DNA of 64,000 nt from Aliisedimentitalea scapharcae. GTDB taxonomy: Bacteria > Pseudomonadota > Alphaproteobacteria > Rhodobacterales > Rhodobacteraceae. Within the stretch, counting starts at the first letter, position 1, and every line of letters starts with the position of its first letter. This document shows positions 1 through 6,999 of the stretch, one piece after another. Below the pieces are notes generated by a model that was not told the DNA's origin, did not search any database, and saw nothing but the letters and a program-made list of their open reading frames with translations. The translations under genes were made by a program, and so were the position numbers. The stretch spans positions 1,240,001 through 1,304,000 of the forward strand of contig NZ_CP123584.1 in NCBI RefSeq assembly GCF_045277565.1. Reading direction: 5' to 3'.

Positions 1-860
1 AGCGGATCGGTCCGGAGATCCTGAAAGGGGTGGCGGACAGCTATCGCCGCCTGCGCAATACGATGCGGTTCATGCTGGGCGCGCTGTCCGATTTCACCGA
101 AGTCGACCGGATCGAAGATCCGGCGGACATGCCGCCGTTGGAACGCTGGGTGATGAGCCGCATGGCGGAATTGGACGAAGTCGTGCGCAAAGGTTACGCC
201 GAATTCGATTTCCAGGGCGTATTCAGCGCGGTGTTCAACTTTGCCACTGTGGATCTGTCGTCCTTCTATTTCGATATCCGCAAGGACGTTCTGTATTGCG
301 ATGGCGACAGCACCCGTCGCCGTGCCGCGCGCACGGTGCTGGATTTGCTATTCCACCGTCTGACGACCTGGCTGGCCCCAGTCCTGGTGTTCACCATGGA
401 AGAGGTCTGGCTGGAACGCTTCCCAGGCGCGCAAAGTTCGGTGCATCTGGTCGACTTCCCTGAAACTCCGGCCAGCTGGCGCAATTCACAGAACGAGGAA
501 AATGTGGCTCGGGTGCGTCGTGTGCGCCGTGTGGTGACGTCGGCTCTGGAAATTCAGCGGCGTGACAAGGTGATTGGCTCCAGCCTGGAGGCGGCACCTG
601 TGGTCCATGTGGAAGATGCCGAAACTCGCCGTTTGATGGCATTGGTGGATATGGATGATGTCTGCATCACCTCAGGCCTGACAGTCAGCGCGGATCCGGC
701 ACCGGATGAAGCGTTTCGCATGCCGGATATCACCGGGGTCGCGGTTGTGTTCGAAATGGCCGAGGGCGAAAAGTGTCAGCGATGCTGGAAGATCCTGCCC
801 GATGTGGGGCAGCACGCACATTTGGGTGTCTGTGGCCGGTGCAATGACGCGTTGAACTGA
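1..860 (+). CDS. ileS: Isoleucyl-tRNA synthetase, C-terminal part
   Basis: The reading frame is open from the first bases of the window (RIGPEILKGVADSYRRLRN), so this is the 3' end of a longer gene. The visible part is the helical anticodon-binding domain of a class I IleRS followed by the C-terminal zinc module, seen as CQRCW and CGRC in the last 30 residues. IleRS charges tRNA-Ile in the cytoplasm. The HIGH and KMSKS catalytic motifs lie upstream, outside the window. The gene ends 178 bp before ogt, separated by two strong hairpins. Identity is secure; the start is not visible. Confidence 0.95.
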   Translation, partial: RIGPEILKGVADSYRRLRNTMRFMLGALSDFTEVDRIEDPADMPPLERWVMSRMAELDEVVRKGYAEFDFQGVFSAVFNFATVDLSSFYFDIRKDVLYCDGDSTRRRAARTVLDLLFHRLTTWLAPVLVFTMEEVWLERFPGAQSSVHLVDFPETPASWRNSQNEENVARVRRVRRVVTSALEIQRRDKVIGSSLEAAPVVHVEDAETRRLMALVDMDDVCITSGLTVSADPAPDEAFRMPDITGVAVVFEMAEGEKCQRCWKILPDVGQHAHLGVCGRCNDALN

Positions 861-934
861 GCGTTCCAGAGCGTCTGTCTGCTGACCTGTGAAGCTCTCG
901 ATGGGTGAAACAGATCGCACTTGTTTCCGCAGCG

Positions 935-998
935 CGGGCCGGGACCCCCATCGAGGGGGTCCCAGCCCGTGTTCTTTGATCCCGAAGGATCAAAGAAC
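935..998. repeat. Two tandem perfect or near-perfect hairpins
   Basis: The first hairpin has 15-bp arms at 935-949 and 955-969 with one mismatch and a 5-nt loop (core arms gggaccccc and gggggtccc). The second follows after 1 nt: 12-bp perfect arms at 971-982 (gttctttgatcc) and 987-998 closed by a CGAA tetraloop. Neither is followed by a clear T tract. They lie between ileS and ogt and may end the ileS transcript or be an intergenic palindromic repeat. Confidence 0.7.
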
Positions 999-1038
999 CG
1001 CTCTTGTCCGATTGCACAACATGCGACAGGGTAGGGGA

Positions 1039-1491
1039 ATGCCTATAGCGTCCTTAGATACCCCCATCGGCCCGCTGAGCGTTGAAGAACGCGACGGAGA
1101 AATCATACGGGTTGGCTGGTCGTGGGAAGGTGCCGACAGCACATCGGTTCTGAACAAGGCCCTTGCGCAGCTGCGGGCCTATTTTGCCGGTACGCTTAAG
1201 CAGTTTGATTTGCCCTTGCAGGTGCAGGGGTCCGATTTTCAGCGGGCAGTTTGTGATGCGATGCTGGCGATCCCGTTTGGTGACACCCGTACCTATGGCG
1301 AGATCGCCAAAGAGCTGGGCGCGCCGCCGCAGCCTGTGGGCAATGCCTGTGGCGCAAATCCGATCCCGGTGATCATCCCGTGCCATCGGGTTCTGGCGGC
1401 CAACAGCCTGGGTGGGTTTTCCGGCATGGGCGGGGTCGAAACCAAGGTGGCCTTGCTGCGCCACGAAAAGGCGGCGGGATTGCTGATCTGA
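1039..1491 (+). CDS. ogt: Methylated-DNA--[protein]-cysteine S-methyltransferase
   Basis: A 150-residue protein of the O6-alkylguanine-DNA alkyltransferase family. It carries the active-site motif IPCHRV with the acceptor Cys at about residue 115, and the DNA-binding segment GDTRTYGEIAKELG at about 81-94. It would remove alkyl groups from O6 of guanine in a suicide reaction. I place the start at ATG 1039 after a GTAGGGGA ribosome site; the frame is open further upstream through the hairpin region, but those codons look non-coding. It lacks an Ada N-terminal regulatory domain. It appears to be transcribed alone. Confidence 0.9.
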   Translation: MPIASLDTPIGPLSVEERDGEIIRVGWSWEGADSTSVLNKALAQLRAYFAGTLKQFDLPLQVQGSDFQRAVCDAMLAIPFGDTRTYGEIAKELGAPPQPVGNACGANPIPVIIPCHRVLAANSLGGFSGMGGVETKVALLRHEKAAGLLI

Positions 1492-1569
1492 GCGTCAAGC
1501 GCCCCGGTCCTGTGGCCAAATTGCCGTTTTGACCAAGATGTCCGGATATTTGATCCAGAACAAGGCGGC

Positions 1570-1599
1570 TTGACGTGCAAACGTCTGAAATCGCACTAT
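1570..1599 (+). promoter_or_regulatory. Possible sigma-70 promoter for the GreA/B-like gene
   Basis: TTGACG at 1570-1575 and CACTAT at 1594-1599 are separated by 18 bp. The -35 is good and the -10 weak (3 of 6). The next start codon is at 1639. Confidence 0.3.
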
Positions 1600-1638
1600 T
1601 CCACATCCAAGCACGCAGATTGAACGGGAGAACCGCCC

Positions 1639-2100
1639 ATGACTTCGGACCGGGTCGCGCTGAAACAGGCCATCCAAGACAGGATTATGTCATTGGAAGA
1701 GGCCGAATTGGCCTCTGCCATCGCGCATTACGAGGCGTTCCTGAAGGACTCCCTGTTGGATGACCGCGAAGGTCATGACAAGGACGATTTGGTCGGTGCC
1801 CGCGAGAATGCCGATCTGGCCGCTGCCTTTGACCATCCGGTCCAGGCGCATCATGCCAAGATCGACGTGCTGGAAAATCTGGATTTTTCGATGACCGACA
1901 GCGTGCGCCCCGGTGCGGTTGTCCGGTTCAATGGTCGCAGTTTTGTTGTTGCGGTATCGACGACGCGTTTCGAAGTCGACGGTCAAACCTATATGGGCAT
2001 TTCTCAGCAAAGCCCGATCTACAAAGCCATGGCCGGGTTGGAAGCCGGTGATACCTTTGTGTTCAACGGTAAAGACGTCGAGATCGAAGACGTTTTTTGA
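1639..2100 (+). CDS. GreA/GreB C-terminal-domain-like protein
   Basis: A 153-residue protein. The first 60 residues are helical, charged and rich in Glu/Asp (IMSLEEAELASAIAHYEAF), as in the coiled coil of Gre factors. The C-terminal half (DSVRPGAVVRFNGRSFVV and ISQQSPIYKAMAGLEAGD) resembles the FKBP-like C-terminal domain of GreA/GreB, whose hallmark is SPIxxALxGxxxGD. Gre factors bind the RNA polymerase secondary channel and stimulate transcript cleavage. I infer a Gre-like or Rnk-like RNA polymerase binder; the acidic tip residues of true Gre factors are not certain here. A GGGAG ribosome site precedes ATG 1639. Confidence 0.6.
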   Translation: MTSDRVALKQAIQDRIMSLEEAELASAIAHYEAFLKDSLLDDREGHDKDDLVGARENADLAAAFDHPVQAHHAKIDVLENLDFSMTDSVRPGAVVRFNGRSFVVAVSTTRFEVDGQTYMGISQQSPIYKAMAGLEAGDTFVFNGKDVEIEDVF

Positions 2101-2117
2101 GAGCCCGTTCGCGGCAG

Positions 2118-2726
2118 ATGGAAACGGTTCTGTCTGGGTATGCCAAGGATGCAGCAACGCTGATCCCGACCTATGACTCGCTGTCGTCGCGGCAATTGCA
2201 TGAACCTGTTGAGACCTGGCTGCCCGATCGGCCTGCGACGGTACTGGATCTGGGGGCAGGCACTGGGCGGGATGCTGCTTGGTTGTGTCAGCAGGGGCAC
2301 CAGGTCTGGGCGGTCGAACCTGTGTCGGCCTTTCGCCAGGCGGGGCAGATTCTGCACAGCGCTCAGCGGATCACCTGGGTCGACGATCAATTGCCAAGCT
2401 TGAGTCGTACATTGTGTTTGGGACAACGGTTTGATCTGATTATCGCCAATGCGGTTCTTCACCATCTCTGCCCCATGGATCGCAACGCCGCCATGCAGGT
2501 GGCCTATGATCTGATGGCACCCAAGGGGCGTTTGATCTGTTCGCTGCGTCATGGTCCAACGCCTAGTGCCCGTCCGGGATATCCTGTTTCAACACCGGGT
2601 TTGGTCTGCCATGCCACGACATGTGGTCTGAAGCTGTGCGCTCATCAGGCAAACCTCGAATCGCATCAGCCCAACAATCGAATGTCCGGTGTCAGTTGGG
2701 ATTGGCTGGTGTTTGTTCGGGAATGA
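2118..2726 (+). CDS. Class I SAM-dependent methyltransferase
   Basis: A 202-residue protein with a Rossmann methyltransferase fold. Motif I is VLDLGAGTGRDAAWL (about 42-56), the acidic end of strand 2 is VEPVS, and motif IV-like IIANAVLHHL follows at about 105. It belongs to the Methyltransf_11/25 type, so the substrate cannot be told. I chose ATG 2118; a TTG at 2097 would overlap the upstream stop codon. Its last 35 bp overlap the 3' end of pcs on the other strand, an unusual convergent coding overlap with no room for a terminator. Confidence 0.75.
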   Translation: METVLSGYAKDAATLIPTYDSLSSRQLHEPVETWLPDRPATVLDLGAGTGRDAAWLCQQGHQVWAVEPVSAFRQAGQILHSAQRITWVDDQLPSLSRTLCLGQRFDLIIANAVLHHLCPMDRNAAMQVAYDLMAPKGRLICSLRHGPTPSARPGYPVSTPGLVCHATTCGLKLCAHQANLESHQPNNRMSGVSWDWLVFVRE

Positions 2727-3417
2727 TCTGTTGGGCGATGCCGGCGAACAACAGGTAGATCGATGTCACGACCAGCCCCCAATGGGCCCAGCTCTCGGGA
2801 TGGAAATCCACCCAGGCAGCCCAGCCGGCAAAGAAAGTCCAGGCCAGAGCCATTGGCAATGTTATCTTTCGCCAGCGTTCTGTGCGCACGGGATGGACGA
2901 ATTTTAATGGCAGGAACATGGCGATTGCCACCAAGGCTACCAGGACCAGGCTGACCCAGAAATTCGGTTCGAGCGCAAAAATCACCAGCACAACCATGTT
3001 CCAGCAGCCTGGAAATCCCAAAAATGAATTGTCCTTGGTCTTCATCCGGGTGTCGGCAAAATACATCGCACTGGCAAAGGTGATGACGATAATCGCAAAC
3101 CACCCGGTCCACCCGTCCATTAAACCGGACTTGAACAGGGCAAAGGCCGGAATGAACACATAGGTGAGATAGTCGATGATCAGGTCCAACAACACCCCGT
3201 CGAATTCGGGTGCGTATTTCTTGACATGGTAATGGCGGGCCAATGGACCGTCAAATCCGTCCACAACAAAGGCCACGACGAGCCACAGGAACATCAGGCT
3301 CCATTTTTCATCGACGGCTGCCAGCATGGCGAGCATGGCAAAAACAGCGCCGGTTGCAGTAAAAAGATGGACGGAGAGGGCACGCAATTCAGGGGTCATA
3401 ACCCCGTCATGGCCCAT
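2692..3417 (-). CDS. pcs: Phosphatidylcholine synthase
   Basis: A 241-residue inner-membrane protein with about eight hydrophobic segments. It carries the CDP-alcohol phosphotransferase motif in the form seen in bacterial Pcs: DGFDGPLAR at about 53-61, then a 12-residue spacer, then G-x3-D-x3-D at 74-82 (GVLLDLIID). Pcs condenses CDP-diacylglycerol with choline to give phosphatidylcholine and CMP (EC 2.7.8.24), a one-step route in host- or alga-associated alphaproteobacteria. Start is ATG 3417; an internal ATG at 3399 is possible. It is separated from the upstream gene by a terminator hairpin, so it likely has its own promoter. Confidence 0.92.
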   Translation of the reverse strand: MGHDGVMTPELRALSVHLFTATGAVFAMLAMLAAVDEKWSLMFLWLVVAFVVDGFDGPLARHYHVKKYAPEFDGVLLDLIIDYLTYVFIPAFALFKSGLMDGWTGWFAIIVITFASAMYFADTRMKTKDNSFLGFPGCWNMVVLVIFALEPNFWVSLVLVALVAIAMFLPLKFVHPVRTERWRKITLPMALAWTFFAGWAAWVDFHPESWAHWGLVVTSIYLLFAGIAQQIIPEQTPANPN

Positions 3418-3437
3418 GCTGCGCCGGGATGCAAAGC

Positions 3438-3466
3438 AAAAAACCCGGAAAAATGCCCGGGTTTTT
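3438..3466 (-). terminator. Rho-independent terminator of the P460-like gene
   Basis: A 10-bp stem (arms 3439-3448 aaaaacccgg and 3457-3466 ccgggttttt) with a short A-rich loop. On the minus strand the stem runs into a U tract, directly after the stop of the gene at 3485. It is nearly symmetric. Confidence 0.75.
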
Positions 3467-3484
3467 CATGTGAGCGCAAAAAGT

Positions 3485-4075
3485 TCAATTCGAAGAGACA
3501 CGAACCTCTTCCAGCGGATAGGCCAGGCTGTCCTGGTCGGCCCAACCGATGTGGCAGTCATGGCAAAAGCTCTGTTTGAACTTCATCGGTTTGCCATTGG
3601 GTTGGATGCCACCATACAGCCAGTCATCGGTTTCAGGCGCGCCGCCGGCGGCCAGTTTGGTCATCAGAAATAGGGGGCCGATGCGCGCCGCCTTTTTCTT
3701 CTTGGAGATGGTAATGCTTTCTTTGGCCAGAACAGATCCAGCAGGCATTTTGACGCCTTGCTCTTCGAACTTCAGATATTGTTCGGCTGCGATCGGGTTG
3801 GCAAATGTCTGCAACAATCGGTTGCCATGTGGTCCCGCCACGGCGGGGCGCGTGCTGCTGATCGTCCAGTTGCGATAATTTTGTGCGACCTTGTTGCCCT
3901 GTTTGGAATAGCCGGTGACCATGGTGTCCTTCATGCAATCATACAGTGCCACCACCTGCGCCTCTTCCAGATCAAAGGCTGATTCGACGTCCACCGGACA
4001 ATCGGCCGCTTGGGCAGCAGCACCACCCAGCAGAACAACAAAGGTAGCTGCGGAAAACGTGGTTGCGTGCTTCAT
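3485..4075 (-). CDS. Cytochrome P460-like periplasmic protein
   Basis: A 196-residue protein with a signal peptide (about residues 1-24, ending AAAQA) and one c-type heme site, CHDCH, at 171-175 close to the C terminus. A C-terminal CxxCH after a beta-rich domain with PAVAGPHGNR and FANPIAA is the layout of cytochrome P460 / cytochrome c'-beta proteins. P460 enzymes oxidise hydroxylamine or bind NO, with a Lys cross-linked to heme; several Lys residues (127-130) are present, but I cannot assign the cross-link. It is read alone, with a terminator behind it. The heme site is clear and the family call moderate. Confidence 0.6.
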   Translation of the reverse strand: MKHATTFSAATFVVLLGGAAAQAADCPVDVESAFDLEEAQVVALYDCMKDTMVTGYSKQGNKVAQNYRNWTISSTRPAVAGPHGNRLLQTFANPIAAEQYLKFEEQGVKMPAGSVLAKESITISKKKKAARIGPLFLMTKLAAGGAPETDDWLYGGIQPNGKPMKFKQSFCHDCHIGWADQDSLAYPLEEVRVSSN

Positions 4076-4238
4076 TTCTGGACCCTCCCGTGGGATGTGT
4101 TGCGCCTGATGCCTCAGCGTTGGCGCAAACGGCGATCATATCAATCCGCAGAGAGGACACGATTTTACACTTGAGGGTGACGGGTGCGTGAGACCAGCGA
4201 AACCTGGCGGACGGAGAGGGGGGGCTACACCATCGGCA

Positions 4239-5174
4239 TCATGCCTTGGGGTGCGTGCGTTGATAGACTTCCATCAGATGGGCCGTGTCGACGGCTGTAT
4301 AGGTCTGGGTGGTCGACAGAGAGGCGTGTCCCAGCAGTTCCTGTATGGCGCGCAGGTCGCCGCCTGCTTCGAGCAGATGCGTTGCAAAACTGTGCCTTAG
4401 CGCATGTGGGGTGGCTGTTGACGGCAATCCCAGCTGCGCCCGTGTCCGGGCCATAACGCCCTGAATTATGCGAGGATTGAGCGCACCACCGCGAATGCCG
4501 CGAAACAACGGGTCCTCGGGTTTCATGGGATGCGGGCACAGACGCAGGTATTTGTCCACAGCGTCACGCGCGGCTGGGAGCACCGGCATGATCCGTTCTT
4601 TGTCGCCCTTGCCGATGATGCGCAGCACGGGTGGCAATGGGGCGTCCTGACCTTTCAGGCCCAGGGCTTCGGAGATGCGCAGCCCACAGCCATAGAGAAG
4701 GGTGATCACCGCAAGATCCCGAGCCGCAACCCAAGGACGTTCAGACTGAAGCTCGACCGTGTCCAGAACCGCGCGGGCGGCGTCCTGTGCCAATGGTCGG
4801 GGCAGTTTTTTGGTGAATTTGGGGGCGCGGGTCGACAGCACGGCGGTGGGTTCGAACCCTTCCCGCTCAGCGAGCCAGCGGTAGAAGGTCTTGACCGCGG
4901 ACAGCTTGCGGGCCAGTGATCGTGCGCTCAGACCATCGGCGCGGGACCGTGCCATCCAGGCCCGCATATCAGATACGGATATGCGCGAGATCGCAGCCAG
5001 CCCCTGTTGGCCACCGTGGTGATTGGTCATGAATCCGAGAAAATCGATCACATCGCTGTTGTAGGCCGCAATCGTGTTTTCAGACGCGTCGTTCAGCGCG
5101 GCCTGTCCAGTCAGCCATGACTGTAGTGCATCCCGGCACGCCGGGGAAATGAGAGGGGGAGGTGTTTGGCTCAC
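4239..5174 (-). CDS. xerC: Site-specific tyrosine recombinase XerC
   Basis: A 311-residue tyrosine recombinase with the full catalytic set: R166 (CGLRISEAL), K189 (IGKGDKER), H257 and R260 (PHALRHSF), H283 (LGHASL) and Y292 (TQTYTAV). The N-terminal 110 residues form the SAM-like core-binding domain. XerC acts with XerD at dif to resolve chromosome dimers at division. The start is GTG 5174, whose GTGA overlaps the stop of the DUF484 gene; this coupling is typical of the xerC locus in proteobacteria. Longer in-frame starts exist upstream but run inside the DUF484 gene. Confidence 0.93.
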   Translation of the reverse strand: MSQTPPPLISPACRDALQSWLTGQAALNDASENTIAAYNSDVIDFLGFMTNHHGGQQGLAAISRISVSDMRAWMARSRADGLSARSLARKLSAVKTFYRWLAEREGFEPTAVLSTRAPKFTKKLPRPLAQDAARAVLDTVELQSERPWVAARDLAVITLLYGCGLRISEALGLKGQDAPLPPVLRIIGKGDKERIMPVLPAARDAVDKYLRLCPHPMKPEDPLFRGIRGGALNPRIIQGVMARTRAQLGLPSTATPHALRHSFATHLLEAGGDLRAIQELLGHASLSTTQTYTAVDTAHLMEVYQRTHPKA

Positions 5175-5878
5175 GACAGCCAGTGGCGCATCGACCGTTC
5201 GAAGACGCCAGCAAAGAAGGTGAGAAGATCCGTGCCCTGTTGCGGAGAGAAGTGGTGGGGGTCTTCGGCACCCATTACCAGCAGGCCGGGCAAACGCCCG
5301 TTGCCCAGATCCAATTTGAGGCAGGCTTCGGACCGGATCCAACCGGCTTTGGGTCCATAAATTCGCTCGGCACCGCTTTGGATCTGGCGCAGGGTGACCT
5401 GACGGGACCGACCATTGCGATCCTGGGTCAGAAACCCGTCGATGAAACCTGGGGCGGCCACGCGCAAAACCCCGTCAAGCCGCTGAACGGCAGGGTCCTG
5501 ATCATTCTGGACGGATTCCAGCACCAGCGATATGGCGTCAACCCGCAGAGTTTCGGCAACTTCGCCGCCGAGATCCCGTAGGAAGGTTTCGAACTCCATC
5601 GGATCCAGCATGCGCAGTATGGCACGGTGGATCTGATTGGTGCCGGCCAGGTTTTCATAGGCCGCAGCAATGACCGAACGATGGGTGTCTTCGAGCCGGT
5701 CCAACCGGGCTTCGAGACGGTCCATTGCGATGCCGCGCAGGTCAATGATGTTGCCGCCCATGATGCGTTCATTGGCAGCAATCAACGCGTGCATGATCGC
5801 CTTGTCATCCAGAACAGCGTCTGGTTTGGCAATGATCGCATCGCGCAGGGTATCTTCCAGTTTCGGGCTACTGCTCAT
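5171..5878 (-). CDS. DUF484 family (GAF-like) protein
   Basis: A 235-residue protein of the DUF484 family, a GAF-like domain preceded by a helical N-terminal region (about 20-90, with MDRLEARLDRLED). It is the usual upstream partner of xerC, and its stop codon overlaps the xerC GTG by 4 nt, so the two are translationally coupled. The biochemical function is not known. The 386 bp upstream carry no gene, so its promoter should lie there. Confidence 0.8.
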   Translation of the reverse strand: MSSSPKLEDTLRDAIIAKPDAVLDDKAIMHALIAANERIMGGNIIDLRGIAMDRLEARLDRLEDTHRSVIAAAYENLAGTNQIHRAILRMLDPMEFETFLRDLGGEVAETLRVDAISLVLESVQNDQDPAVQRLDGVLRVAAPGFIDGFLTQDRNGRSRQVTLRQIQSGAERIYGPKAGWIRSEACLKLDLGNGRLPGLLVMGAEDPHHFSPQQGTDLLTFFAGVFERSMRHWLS

Positions 5879-6264
5879 GTCTGCCTCTGTTCGTCTTTTT
5901 TCTGGTTTATAGCACGAGTTTCGGGCTTGGCTGCCGGAAAATTCCCGCGGAATGGTAAATTTTGGGTAAATCTGGGCTCTGATGACCAGGGTTTCACCTG
6001 CGACCGCGGCGCTCCCGCCCGGTTTTGCTGGATCAGAGATCCATCAGGCCCGGTTGGGCCGGGCGCATCGCACCAGGGCGCGATGCGTGCGCTGAATGGG
6101 GAGGCCGGGAGTTCGATCCGACAAGGGGGACAGCGCGGCAAGCCGCGCTGCCAGGCCGAAGGCCCGAGTAAGCCCGGCGAAGCCGAGGTTGCGAGGGGCA
6201 CGGGAGGCCCCCGTTCTTGGGTCGCGCGTCAAACCTCGCGCGACGAACTCCAAGCGCCTTTGGT
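5879..6264. other. Gene-free stretch with a chain of hairpins
   Basis: About 120 bp next to the DUF484 start are ordinary upstream sequence. From 6029 to 6244 the DNA is very GC-rich and holds successive palindromes: TGGATC/GATCCA (6029-6043), GGCCC/GGGCC (6047-6060), CGCATCGC/GCGATGCG (6063-6086), CAGCGCGGC/GCCGCGCTG (6131-6150), GGCC/GGCC (6154-6164) and GTCGCGCG/CGCGCGAC (6221-6244). Both strands have short open frames rich in Arg, Ala and Pro, which I take as a by-product of the composition. No protein gene is supported. It may be a mosaic intergenic repeat or a structured RNA. Confidence 0.55.
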
Positions 6265-6918
6265 TCAGAGGATCTTGATATCGGCCGCTTTGATGTCCGC
6301 CAAAAAGGCGTCCAGCCCCTTGTCGGTCAGCGGGTGGTTGATCATAGATTTGATGACCCCAGGAGGTGCAGTCATCACATCCGCGCCCAAACGTGCGCTG
6401 TCCAGAACGTGGTTCACGCTGCGGATCGACGCAGCCAGGATTTCGGTGTCAAACCCGTAGTTGTCATAGATGGTGCGGATGTCGGCAATCAGCTCCATAC
6501 CGTCCAGGTTGATGTCATCCAGACGTCCAATGAACGGCGAAATAAATGTCGCGCCTGCCTTGGCTGCCAGCAGCGCCTGGTTGGCGGAAAAACACAGAGT
6601 GACATTCACCATGTGACCATCGTCGGTCAGAGTTTTGCAGGCCTTGAGCCCGTCCCAGGTCAGTGGCACCTTGACAGCAATGTTGTCCGCGATCTCGAGC
6701 AGTTTGCGCCCTTCTGCGATCATGGTCGCGGAATCGGTGGCTGTTACTTCGGCGGACACAGGCCCTTCAACCAGATCACAGATCTCCTTGGTGACTTCGA
6801 TGATGTCACGGCCGGATTTCTTGATCAGCGACGGGTTGGTGGTCACGCCGTCCACCATGCCCAGATCGTTCAGCTCGGCGATTGCGTCGATCTCGGCGGT
6901 ATCTACGAAGAATTTCAT
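6265..6918 (-). CDS. tal: Transaldolase / fructose-6-phosphate aldolase family
   Basis: A 217-residue protein of the short (subfamily 3B / FSA-like) transaldolases. TTNPS at 26-30 and the Schiff-base Lys in AVKVPLTWDG (K83) are present, with ISPFIGRLDD near 130. These enzymes are TIM barrels acting in the pentose phosphate pathway, moving a dihydroxyacetone unit between sedoheptulose-7-P and glyceraldehyde-3-P. Whether this copy is a true transaldolase or an FSA cannot be decided by eye; bacterial proteins of this length in this group are mostly annotated as transaldolase. It is divergent from priA, with 81 bp between the two starts. Confidence 0.88.
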   Translation of the reverse strand: MKFFVDTAEIDAIAELNDLGMVDGVTTNPSLIKKSGRDIIEVTKEICDLVEGPVSAEVTATDSATMIAEGRKLLEIADNIAVKVPLTWDGLKACKTLTDDGHMVNVTLCFSANQALLAAKAGATFISPFIGRLDDINLDGMELIADIRTIYDNYGFDTEILAASIRSVNHVLDSARLGADVMTAPPGVIKSMINHPLTDKGLDAFLADIKAADIKIL

Positions 6919-6999
6919 GTGGCAGTCCTCTGAATGGGTTGGCCTTGGTCGCGCCAGCCTTTACCTCATGTAGGAGAACGGGACAACAAGGCGGATAAC

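Noticed and set aside
889..1038. N-terminal extension of ogt
   Set aside because: The open frame covers the hairpins and has no Ogt similarity; a ribosome site precedes ATG 1039.
6100..6130. GTTCGATCC resembling a tRNA T-loop
   Set aside because: The flanking bases do not form a T stem, and no D or anticodon arm is found.
6217..6933. Long plus-strand open frame opposite tal
   Set aside because: It is antisense to the conserved tal gene, with no family resemblance.
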